Shown here in pieces: positions 39,501 through 46,506 of a stretch of DNA of 64,000 nucleotides. A program made the position numbers and the translations under genes. The DNA is from Actinomadura graeca (GTDB lineage Bacteria > Actinomycetota > Actinomycetes > Streptosporangiales > Streptosporangiaceae). The DNA lies in assembly GCF_019175365.1 (NCBI RefSeq), contig NZ_CP059572.1:3906001-3970000 (forward strand). The letters are read 5' to 3'. The notes under the pieces were generated by a model. That model was given only the letters and a program-made list of their open reading frames with translations. It made no database searches and had not been told where the DNA came from. Numbering within the stretch: position 1 is the stretch's first letter; each line of letters starts with the position of its first letter.

Positions 39501-39980
39501 CGGTTCGAGAACAAGGTCCGCGTCTACCTGCGCAGCCACGAGAACGAGCTGGCCGTCCAGAAACTCCTGCGCAACCGCCAGATCACGAACGCCGATATCA
39601 ACCACCTCGAGCACGTCTTCATCCAGTTCGGCTTCGGGACCGGGGACGACATCGAACAGGTCAAGGAGGAGCACGGCGACCTCGGCCTGTTCCTGCGCTC
39701 CCTCACCGGCCTGGAGTACGAGGCCGCGGCGGCTGCGTTCGACCGGTTCCAGCGCGGCAAGAACTTGTCGGCTTCGCAGCTCCACTTCCTCCAACTCCTG
39801 ATCCGCTACCTCGCCAAGAACGGGATCGTCGACACCGACGCCCTCTACGAACCTCCCTTCACCGCTCACGCACCCGGCGGCCCCGAGGACCTGTTCACCG
39901 AAGAAGAAGTGACGTCCATCGTGGATGTTCTCGACTTTGTCCGGTCCACCGCCGTTCCGACTGAAGCCCAAGCCAACTGA
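36534..39980 (+). CDS. hsdR: Type I restriction endonuclease subunit (HsdR)
   Basis: A 1148-residue motor/nuclease subunit. The N-terminal 130 residues are a DUF4145-like domain (RRTLELAVNWLYRAD, AIRTKMDVIRRQGNAAVH). A PD-(D/E)xK nuclease follows (KVDYVLWDDDGKPLGVVEAK, near residues 245-266). The SF2 helicase part has Walker A VMATGAGKTRTV (about residue 380), VVIDEAHRS (about 476), GLTATP and MIGRGTRL. The C-terminal part is helical. It cleaves unmodified DNA after ATP-driven translocation. GTG 36534 is chosen after GGGGGAAGGG (36518-36527); it begins 30 bp after hsdS. A TTA Leu codon occurs at residue 42. Confidence 0.94.
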   Translation: MSNFGFLRGEWPDLQDEAVRAERLARIDPRVSCFYARRTLELAVNWLYRADETLKLPHHSDLAALIAEPTMVNLVGPAIRTKMDVIRRQGNAAVHRPGPVRANDAVRTVVELFHVLYWIGRNYARDQENVPPSGLGFDQTHIPVPVSADVRKAKQAEIQAQAKQYAEQQEQFVRERRKAQNLDEEVARLRAEIKAAKATNQARPDTHDYDEAKTRDLIIDLLLKEAGWPLSKKEDREYPVRGLPTKSGAGKVDYVLWDDDGKPLGVVEAKRTTKDAMSGQHQAKLYADALEREFGQRPVIFYTNGYKTHIWDDVTYPPREVQGFYTKDQLRLLIHRRTSRQSLSGIGINEEIAGRHYQSRAIRRIGETFEKHKQREALLVMATGAGKTRTVIALVDQLQRAGWVKRVLFLADRQALVTQATNAFKNHLGSTPTVNLLTERNIAGRVYVSTYPTMMGLIDETDGDLRRFGPGYFDLVVIDEAHRSVYQKYRTIFEYFDALLIGLTATPKDEVDRNTYHLFNLEEGVPTDVYGLDEAISEGYLVGPRTVNVPLKIPTLGLRYDDLSEGEKEQWDLLEWDEEDGVPDQITADEVNRFLFNSDTIDKMLQTLMEYGAKVEGGDRLGKTIIFARNNKHAEFIAERFDKLYPEHRGDFARVITHDKTYAQDLIDKFSMKDSAPHIAVSVDMLDTGIDVPEVVNLVFAKLVRSKTKFWQMIGRGTRLCPDLFGPNHDKQAFLVFDLCRNVDFFNQDIAPTEGRIQPSLSERLFRKRTALLYGLDQQNPEPAPEPPAEDASDGTQTDTGLRWDLASRLQLEVSGMNHGNIEVRRRLEEVERYQAPESWRRITADKRDEITENLAGLPTEFREDENSEEAKRFDLVALRLQLGVLNGDPQYDRLREQVQGIAEFLLDPTTSNNPVVAQQRELLSDLVTEEWWQDVTLPMLELMRRRLRGLVKLIPKQRKGVLYADFEDELGELTESELKAVSLGTNRTRFENKVRVYLRSHENELAVQKLLRNRQITNADINHLEHVFIQFGFGTGDDIEQVKEEHGDLGLFLRSLTGLEYEAAAAAFDRFQRGKNLSASQLHFLQLLIRYLAKNGIVDTDALYEPPFTAHAPGGPEDLFTEEEVTSIVDVLDFVRSTAVPTEAQAN

Positions 39981-40108
39981 CCGCCATGGAGGGCTCAGCC
40001 CCCGCCTCCGGTTGGGCACTCGACAGGTACAAGGGCATCTCGGTCGCGGTAATTGGGAGTGTCCAGTTTCCGGGTCTGTCGCACTTTCGGTGGTAGCGGA
40101 GGGTGAGG

Positions 40109-41638
40109 CTACCCGAGGAGGATGCGGTGCGTAGTAGGTGGAAGCCTGCTCGGCCGTACATCTGTCTCTTGATCAGTTTGGTCTTGGTGTTGACGCCCTC
40201 GGTGCCGCCGTTGTGGTATTTGCTGGTTAGGGCGGCGTGGGCAGCGGCTTGGTCGAGTCGCAGACCGCGGGTGAACGAGTGCAGGCGGGTTCGCCTCGTC
40301 GGCGGTGGTTATCCACTCTTGTAGCCGGTCGGCGTTGTCGACGGCGGGGATCAGGAGCCGGGCGAAGCTGCGAACCAGCGGGGCCAGGTTGTTCATCTCC
40401 GGGCAGGCGCTGGTGGTCTTGGCGAGGAGTTCCTGCTGGTCGGGTCTGAGGGCCTCGGGGCGTGTGAGTAGGAGCCGGGCGAGCCTGCGGGGTGACAGGG
40501 CGGGGCGGTCGTCCTCGACACGGCCCTGGGTGATGTAGCGGTAGAGGAGGATCTGGTTGCCGGTGTAGCCGCGTTCGCGGATCTCGCGCTGGAGTTGCGG
40601 GACGGAAACCGCGGGGTCTTCATCCCGGCGTTTGCGCGGGTATTCGCGGTGGGGATCGACAGGCGTGGGACGGTAGTGGGGCGCCCGCCGCATCTGCTGG
40701 GGCTTGTCGGCCCGTGCGTGGCGTTTGACGGTATTCAGGGCCAGGTTCAGCCGCCGGGCGCATTCCAGCAGGCCAACGCCCGCATCGAGCAGGTCATGGA
40801 CCTGCTGCCACCGGGCGAGGGTGGTGGTCTTTCCGCCGTTGAGGTTGCGCACCCGGGAGGCGCTGGCCCAGCAGCCACTGTGGACCGTGACCTTCTTGCC
40901 GACGGCTTGGGCGAGGTTGTGCCAGATGTGCCACCGGTCCCCGACCTGCAGGGCGTCGGGCAGGGCCTGGTGCACGGCGTCGGCGTAGCCCGCGGCACCG
41001 TCCCGGCAGACGACCTGCACGCCCGGATGCTCGCGCAACCACACTGCGAGGGTGTCGGACCTGTGGTCGGCCAGGACATCGATACGCCGGCGGGTCTTGG
41101 CGTCGATCAAAACGGTGGCGTAGGTCCTGGAGCGTCGCAGGGAGAAGTCGTCCACGCCCAGCACCCGTGGCGCCGCGACCACCGGTAACGGGATCCGCAG
41201 CAGGGCTCGCAGTGCGGTGTGACGGGAGATCGGCGCTGCCAGCGCGGCCAATATCCGAGCGCTGGCCCGGCCCGCCAACTCCCGCACCACCGCCCCGACC
41301 TGGGCGGTGAGCCGGGCATTTCGTCGCTGGTAACGCTCCAGCAGCCCAGGGAACTGCCCTCGGAATGTTCGCCGGGGGCACCACCAGTCTCGGCACGCGA
41401 GCCGACGCACCCGCACATACAGCACTACCGGCCGTCCATCGACGGGAACATCGGCCACGGTCCGCTCGCACCACCCATGAACATGGCCGGTCTCCACAGC
41501 GCATTCCGGGCACGGCACTCGTGCCTTCCGGCTGCGGGCCCGCACCCGGATCAACTCGCCCTCGTCCGTCACATCGTCGATGACCAGGCCGGACAAGCCC
41601 GAAAACACCACATCAACAAGCCTGTCGCCCTCGACCAC
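40109..41638 (-). pseudogene. ISL3 family transposase, frameshifted near the C-terminus
   Basis: The frame encodes the standard ISL3 layout: N-terminal zinc-binding CPECAVETGHVHGW, HTH, then the DDE-type core with LGVDDFSLRRSRTYATVLID, VVCRDGAAGYADAV and DALQVGDRWHIWHNL. After DEANPPAL (about 40285) the sequence becomes Arg/Pro-rich nonsense, while the adjacent frame encodes the expected LHSFTRGLRLDQ ... TKTKLIKRQMYGRAGFHLL ending, so a one-base change has shifted the last 70 residues and with it the catalytic Glu region. The element may still be complemented by other copies but this gene is probably inactive. Confidence 0.8.
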
Positions 41639-41677
41639 CCCTCAGCGAGCCGGGCTGACAACACCCTCCGCTACCAC

Positions 41678-41711
41678 GAAAGTGCGACAGAGCCGAAAGT
41701 GCGACAGAGCC
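41678..41711 (+). repeat. Tandem duplication of the ISL3 end unit
   Basis: GAAAGTGCGACAGAGCC occurs twice in direct tandem (41678-41694 and 41695-41711), so the right end of the element carries two copies of the inner terminal-repeat sequence. Confidence 0.75.
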
Positions 41712-41728
41712 GAAAACCGTACAGACCC

Positions 41729-42257
41729 GATTAGGAAGCGGATGGGATGGTTAGGCGGGCGTTGGGTGGGGTGGGGGGTGCAGCCGGTCTGCGGCGGATC
41801 CAGTAGGGGGTACTGCACAGACAGGACGGAGTCGTGCTAGTGACCTTGCTGGTCACCTCATGATCACCAGCCCCTTCCCCATTCCCGTACACCGTCGGGC
41901 AATAATCACCCAAGCGAAGTAGCCGTGAAGGACAGTGACGCACACAGCTCGGCGAGTGCTGTCAGCCCATGAGGGCGCACGGCCGGAGATCGGGGGGTAT
42001 GAATTCACTGATCCCACCGGAATGCGAAGAGCCGCCTCGAAGGACAGCAGGCGGACTGGCCGCCTGGCTGTTCAGCGGTCCCCGCCCTCGCCGAGCCGCT
42101 CCCTGGCTTCGAGGTGCTTCTCACCGGGGCGCGGGGTCGTGGAGCGGCCGGGCGAGATGGAACCCGGGCCACGTTTAGCGCTGAACGGCACCCCAGCATC
42201 TCAAGCGACGCTACATGACCGGTTTACGACCAGTGGATCAGACTTGAGACATGCGTG
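41729..42257. other. Gene-poor stretch at the island's right edge
   Basis: No convincing gene. It contains the candidate attR at 41798-41813. The remainder has short open frames on both strands with poor codon bias. Confidence 0.4.
41798..41813 (+). other. Candidate attR site
   Basis: ATCCAGTAGGGGGTAC matches the tRNA-Glu 3' end at 33335-33350 in 15 of 16 positions and in direct orientation, delimiting a segment of about 8.46 kb that carries hsdMSR and the IS element. Confidence 0.5.
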
Positions 42258-42306
42258 GCGGTGGGCCCGTGCCAGCGCGAGTGTGGTGCTGGCACGGGCC
42301 CACCGC
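42258..42306 (-). terminator. Hairpin terminator downstream of the secreted SH3-like protein gene
   Basis: A perfect 19-bp inverted repeat: GCGGTGGGCCCGTGCCAGC (42258-42276), an 11-nt loop, and its reverse complement at 42288-42306. It begins 18 bp beyond the stop of the minus-strand gene ending at 42324. Confidence 0.75.
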
Positions 42307-42323
42307 GGGTGTTGGCAGCAGCG

Positions 42324-43046
42324 TCAGTGCAGTACGGAGGATTCGATGTAGCCCCAGCGCTTGGCGTTGGGGACGTACACCTTCACCCAGTGCCTGCCGG
42401 AGCGGTAGGCCGAGCTGACGTTGACGTGCCAGTTCGCGGGAACGTTGCCGATGACGAAGTTGTGCCGGTCGCGTAGCGTGGCGTTGCGGTGCGTCTGTCG
42501 GTGGCGGGCGACGATGCGGGCCGATGTCTCGGGGAAATAGACCTTTCGCCAGCCGCCGGCCTGGTTGCTGCGGCCTTGCTTGATCCGGTTCGGGATGGGG
42601 CGGCCGGCCGGGTAGCGCTTGACGACCTTCCAGCCCTTGGCGGTCTTCTCTCTGAACAGCCATTGCCGGATGGACTTGCCGATGCAGGAGCGGTCGGTGA
42701 CGCCCCACCAGGGGTAGTTGTGCGCCCGGGCCGGGATCGAGATCATCGCCCGCTTTGCATCGATGTTGTAGCGCCAGATGATCTGCTTGCCGGCCGGGAC
42801 CGTCAGCGGATGGCCGTTGCCCTTGACCCCGGGCTTTGGGTAGTTGAGGTAGACCGTGCAGGGGCCGGCGGTGGTGTATCGAAGGAAGAGGTTCTGCTGC
42901 CGCTTGGCCGCTTGGACCTGGCCCTGGGCGGCGGACACCTGTGCGTTATGGGTGCTGCCGGGGGTGTCGAGTGTCGCCGCGCCGATGACGGCGGCAGCGG
43001 TGACTCCGCCGGTGAGGATTAACGTGCCTAGCAGTTTGGTACGCAT
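42324..43046 (-). CDS. Secreted protein with C-terminal SH3-like domain
   Basis: A 240-residue exported protein: signal peptide RTKLLGTLILTGGVTAAAVIGA, a helical spacer (AQVSAAQGQVQAAKRQQN), a beta-rich middle with GPCTVYLNYPKPGVKGNGHP, and a C-terminal SH3-like module (NFVIGNVPANWHVNVSSAYR ... WVKVYVPNAKRWGYIESSVL). SH3-like domains at this position often bind cell-wall peptides. ATG 43046 follows AGGAGAAC. It shares orientation with the next small secreted protein gene and both face a HTH gene across a region with direct repeats. Overall function unknown. Confidence 0.8.
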   Translation of the reverse strand: MRTKLLGTLILTGGVTAAAVIGAATLDTPGSTHNAQVSAAQGQVQAAKRQQNLFLRYTTAGPCTVYLNYPKPGVKGNGHPLTVPAGKQIIWRYNIDAKRAMISIPARAHNYPWWGVTDRSCIGKSIRQWLFREKTAKGWKVVKRYPAGRPIPNRIKQGRSNQAGGWRKVYFPETSARIVARHRQTHRNATLRDRHNFVIGNVPANWHVNVSSAYRSGRHWVKVYVPNAKRWGYIESSVLH

Positions 43047-43204
43047 TGCTTTGTTCTCCTGAGATCACATGGCCACAGAGACCGTCGGAAGGTCGGGGTC
43101 TGCCGGAGAATGGTGCGCAATCGACTGCCGCAATATGGAGAAGCGGTTCCAGGGCGGCCCAACCCGGCCGCGGTGCGCGTGTGGAGTCGTACGGCTGCGA
43201 GCGA

Positions 43205-43549
43205 TCAGCACCAGCTGCGCACGTAGCTCAGGTAGCCGCGGAGCACATAGCCCGTGCCCTTGTAGGTGCCGCCGGAGGTATAGATGTTGCCCTGGATCCA
43301 GCCGGTGTTGGAGGGGTTGAATCCGCTGTTCACCAGGTCGCCGTTGTACAGGTAGCCCTGGACGTTCCCGCCGGGGACGTCGCGCCAGGTGCCGTCCTGG
43401 CCCGTGAACACGTACTGGTAGGTCGCGAACTCGCAGGCGGCCCGGGTGGGCGTGGCGGCGTGCGCGGTGGTGGCGGGAAGCGCCGTGGTGAGGGTCGTCG
43501 CGAGGATCGCACCCCCGGTGATACCGATGATCCTCTTCCATCCTGCCAT
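43205..43549 (-). CDS. Small secreted protein
   Basis: A 114-residue exported protein. The signal peptide is GWKRIIGITGGAILATTL with cleavage near AHA-ATP. The mature part of about 80 residues contains two Cys (near each end), CEFATYQYVFTGQDGTW, and ends YLSYVRSWC, so one disulfide is likely. ATG 43549 follows AAGGGAG. No family recognised. Similar small actinomycete proteins are extracellular and sometimes associated with antagonism or development; that is not shown here. Confidence 0.75.
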   Translation of the reverse strand: MAGWKRIIGITGGAILATTLTTALPATTAHAATPTRAACEFATYQYVFTGQDGTWRDVPGGNVQGYLYNGDLVNSGFNPSNTGWIQGNIYTSGGTYKGTGYVLRGYLSYVRSWC

Positions 43550-43576
43550 GGGTGGCTCCCTTGCTCGGGTGACGTC

Positions 43577-43654
43577 CTCTCAGATAACGTCACGTCATCC
43601 ATACAGACGCTAGCGACTGACGCTTTTGATGTCAATCTGTTCTCTTGGATAACG
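43577..43654. promoter_or_regulatory. Pair of direct repeats in the divergent region of the HTH and secreted-protein genes
   Basis: CTCTCAGATAACG (43577-43589) and CTCTTGGATAACG (43642-43654) share 11 of 13 positions in direct orientation, 65 bp apart. They lie in the AT-richer 130-bp region between divergent start codons 43549 and 43678, a natural place for autoregulation by the HTH protein. Confidence 0.5.
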
Positions 43655-43677
43655 AAAGATCGAATTGAGGGAGACCG

Positions 43678-44241
43678 ATGAACGACGCGCGCGTCTCGGG
43701 GCGCAGGTTCTACGGGATTGCTGAGATCGCTGAGGTGCTGGGGGCGGATCGGCAGCTGGTGACCGTGTGGCGACGGCGGTCGAGTCACGGGATCCCGGCG
43801 CCGGATGACGAGCTGGCGTCGGGACCGCTGTGGCTGGCTGCGACGATCGAGCCATGGATTGAGCGAACACGGGCGCGGCTGGAGGACGAGGCCGCAGTTC
43901 AGGCCGCCGGCAGCCTGACGCCGGGATTGGTGAAACAGGCCGCGCGTCGGCTGTTCCGGCTGGTGGTGTTGCTGCTGGAAGAGGAGCGCCGTCCTGAGCA
44001 AGTGCAGCGGGCGCTGCACGGCTTGGGGCAGTTGCACGATCCCCTTACCCAGGCGATCGGTTCTCTGGAGGGCAGCAAACGCAGCCTGCACGACCTGGCC
44101 ACCCTGGCGGGTATGGCCGCCGAGGCCACAGAGCAAACCGCCGGCACCCGGCCCAGTCTCCAGACCGACGATCTACTGGCCGCCTGTCTGCAGGTCGTTC
44201 CGCAGGTCACCAAACTACTCGCCCGAATCGACCGAGCCTGA
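43678..44241 (+). CDS. Helix-turn-helix domain protein
   Basis: A 187-residue protein. Residues 8-60 form a HTH similar to MerR/excisionase-type readers of DNA (FYGIAEIAEVLGADRQLVTVWRRR, then a wing with GPLWLAATIEPW). The remaining 120 residues are helical (LTPGLVKQAARRLFRLVVLL) and probably dimerise. ATG 43678 follows GAGGGAGACC. It is divergent from the two secreted-protein genes; control of those genes through the direct repeats is inference. It ends 38 bp from the convergent kinase gene. Confidence 0.75.
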   Translation: MNDARVSGRRFYGIAEIAEVLGADRQLVTVWRRRSSHGIPAPDDELASGPLWLAATIEPWIERTRARLEDEAAVQAAGSLTPGLVKQAARRLFRLVVLLLEEERRPEQVQRALHGLGQLHDPLTQAIGSLEGSKRSLHDLATLAGMAAEATEQTAGTRPSLQTDDLLAACLQVVPQVTKLLARIDRA

Positions 44242-44279
44242 CTGCATCGGTACGAGAACTCTTCGAGCCGCCGGGACGG

Positions 44280-45872
44280 TCAACACCTGGGTCTTATCCA
44301 GCTTCTCAGCACCCAGCCCCGGGCCGCGGAGTCCTCCGGGGAGTAGCCGCGTGCCCACGCCGAGTTCTTCACATACTCGACGACAAAGGTCTCACCCCAG
44401 TGCAATGTGGCGACCGTTGTCGTTTCGTCTTTGGTCTCCGGAGCGGCGCGGACAGTCACCGTATCTCCACAAACTTCATACCGCACCGAACTGCCCCCCG
44501 GCCGGGGTGAAGTGGGGCCTGTCGGAGGTTTCGATGTCGGGCGGCCCGTGGCCGATGGCTGAGTGGAGGACGGCGATACCGGTGGCACCGCTGGCCTGCT
44601 CGTCCGACGTCCATGCATGGAAGGTGAAGATGTGGTCGTGGAATGGGACGGAGACGCCGCTGAGGGGACGGCTGTAGTCGGCGCCGCTGGCCCGCCTGCG
44701 CTAGACCCGCCGTGTTGCTTGAGCAGGAGAAAACCGCCGATTCCCAGCATGAGCGCAAGACCGGTTGCCGAGGCGGCCGCCCAGATGTTCTGGCTCCTAC
44801 GACGTGTTGGCCGCTCAACCGCAGTCGGTTGCTCAGCCACGCCGTCGTCCGGACGAGGAAGACTGGTGCTGTCCAGATCGAGAGATCCCGAATCGCCGCC
44901 GGAATCACCATTCCTCAATCGGTCGGCCCGGCTTATGCCGCCTTCGACCGTTACCTCGGCTTGCGCCAGCGCGGCACGGGCGTCGGCCACGAACGCTCCG
45001 GCCGACTCGTACCGATCCATGGCCACCGGTGCGAGCGCCCTGCTGAAGACCGCCCGTAGCTGTTCGGTGAACAGGGAATCCTTCGGCAGATTCACCGGAA
45101 GGTCATTTCGTCGGGTGACGTCCAGCCGTTTCCCGGTGAGCACCTCATAGAACACTAGGGCGAACGCGTACAAGTCGGCCTGAGGTCCAACATCCGGCTC
45201 ACCGCGCAACTGCTCAGGAGCCATGTACCAGAGAGTTCCAACGTTCTGACTGGATTCGGTCATCCGATCTCCGATGGGGCGGGCAAGCCCAAAGTCGGCC
45301 AACCGGGCATGCTCACCACCCTCGGGTCCCTCTAGCAAGATATTCTCCGGCTTCACATCCCGGTGCGTCACATCGCTCCGATGTACCGCGTCGAGCGCAT
45401 CGCCGACCTGCGCCATCAACATCAATGCATGACCAGGCGCCAGCATCGAACGGCGACCGAGCAGATCACGCAGCGTGCATCCACGGACCAACTGCATCAC
45501 GATGAACGACCTGCCCTCGTGCGTGCCGACATGGTAGATCGGCAGCACGTTCCGGTGACTGACCTTCGCCAGGGTTCGCGCCTCGCGCATGAACCTGCTC
45601 AGTGATCTGTGATCACCCAGTGCGGCCTCGGCCATGACCTTGATCGCGACCTCTCGCTCCAAGGCTGAATCCATCGCCCGGAACACCACCCCCATGCTCC
45701 CCCGGCCGATCTCCCCCAGCACGCGATAACCAGGCAGCTCAAGTCCTGTACCGAACGTCCGATGCTCAGCCGACAACCGCTTCACCACCTCGTGGCGCTG
45801 AATCCAAGATCTTCTCCAGTTGCGACCCGATGCCGACACCGCAGGTGACCGAAGCTCGGCATTCACCACCAC
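44280..45872 (-). CDS. Membrane Ser/Thr protein kinase with extracellular SH3-like domain
   Basis: A 530-residue PknB-type kinase. Catalytic elements from the GTG 45872 start: IGRGSMGVVFRA, Lys78 in VAIKVM, Asp172 in HRDVKPENILL, Asp193 in LADFGLARP and WYMAPEQLRG. After a cytoplasmic linker a single membrane helix (AASATGLALMLGIGGFLLL) crosses the membrane, then a Ser/Thr/Pro-rich stalk leads to a C-terminal SH3-like domain (YEVCGDTVTVRAAPE ... VEYVKNSAWARGY). The likely role is sensing of wall or extracellular ligands with signalling inward. The N-terminal start is uncertain: no good ribosome site precedes 45872 and GTG 45788 would be closer to the kinase domain. Confidence 0.9.
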   Translation of the reverse strand: MVVNAELRSPAVSASGRNWRRSWIQRHEVVKRLSAEHRTFGTGLELPGYRVLGEIGRGSMGVVFRAMDSALEREVAIKVMAEAALGDHRSLSRFMREARTLAKVSHRNVLPIYHVGTHEGRSFIVMQLVRGCTLRDLLGRRSMLAPGHALMLMAQVGDALDAVHRSDVTHRDVKPENILLEGPEGGEHARLADFGLARPIGDRMTESSQNVGTLWYMAPEQLRGEPDVGPQADLYAFALVFYEVLTGKRLDVTRRNDLPVNLPKDSLFTEQLRAVFSRALAPVAMDRYESAGAFVADARAALAQAEVTVEGGISRADRLRNGDSGGDSGSLDLDSTSLPRPDDGVAEQPTAVERPTRRRSQNIWAAASATGLALMLGIGGFLLLKQHGGSSAGGPAAPTTAVPSAASPSHSTTTSSPSMHGRRTSRPAVPPVSPSSTQPSATGRPTSKPPTGPTSPRPGGSSVRYEVCGDTVTVRAAPETKDETTTVATLHWGETFVVEYVKNSAWARGYSPEDSAARGWVLRSWIRPRC

Positions 45873-46506
45873 TCAGTGCTACCAGAGCACCTGTCCGGCT
45901 GGTCAGCGGCGCCGTCACACCCGCCTGCCATCTTCAGGTCACCCGAAATGGGTGTGATCTGGGCGAACGCCCTATATATTAGGGCCGATGCCCGGCCAGC
46001 ACAGGGAGTTGGCCGGATGTGAAGGCAAGTGATCTGATCTCGCAGATCGACCGGAACCACTGCGAACGCAACACGCCAGCGTTGCGTCGTCGTTCGCTGT
46101 GACGTCAGCCATTGAAGACGATTCTCATTCTTGTCGCCACAAGCCGCCTGTACCTTGGCCCCCACTGCGCTGACCACCCACGACCACGGTGACTTTGCTA
46201 ACAGAGTCGCTTTGTCCGCTGGTCAGGTGCAGGGCGGACAACTCGCCGGTGAGCTCCGTAGTACAGATGCGCACTCTCGGGCTCGCCGCCCATGGCGAAG
46301 ATCCTTGTCGGCCGTGGCGCACAGTAGGCACGACCGCGGCCTTTCCGCGCTTTGTTTTCCGGATTCGGCTCTCATCGGCTGCTGAGTTTTTTTCAGAAAT
46401 TCTGGAGTGACCTAGAGTGATCGTGGCGGTTCGTTCTGCTGCACCGGCGTCGGATGATCGAGTTCTTCAATCGGGTGAGTGATCTATAGGATAAGTTGCG
46501 GGTTCC
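45873..46506. other. Intergenic region between kinase and propeller-protein genes
   Basis: About 630 bp with no supported gene. It contains the AT-rich palindrome at 45969-45985, a T-run near 46386-46392, and a possible promoter for the plus-strand gene (TAGGAT at 46487-46492 with TTCTTC 17 bp upstream). Confidence 0.4.
45969..45985. promoter_or_regulatory. AT-centred palindrome upstream of the kinase gene
   Basis: GCCCTA-TATAT-TAGGGC, a perfect 6-bp-arm palindrome with an AT core, about 100 bp upstream of the kinase start. It could be an operator or a promoter -10 region on the minus strand. Confidence 0.4.

Larger units (their letters stand above)
40072..41728 (-). mobile_element. ISL3 family insertion sequence
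   Basis: The left end GGGTCTGTCGCACTTTCGG (from 40072) continues to GGAGGGTG at 40105; its inverted copy lies at 41662-41694 (GAGGGTGTTG side inverted, one indel and one mismatch). Outside that the right end has a second copy of the 17-bp unit GAAAGTGCGACAGAGCC and then a further ACAGACCC (41721-41728) that pairs with the outermost GGGTCTGT. The single gene is an ISL3-type transposase. No flanking 8-bp target duplication is evident. Confidence 0.75.

Noticed and set aside
40072..41728. Target-site duplication of the IS element
   Set aside because: The 8-bp flanks (CAGTTTCC and GATTAGGA) do not match.
41935..42351. Plus-strand ORFs between the IS element and the secreted protein gene
   Set aside because: They overlap the terminator hairpin, have poor codon bias and no ribosome site.
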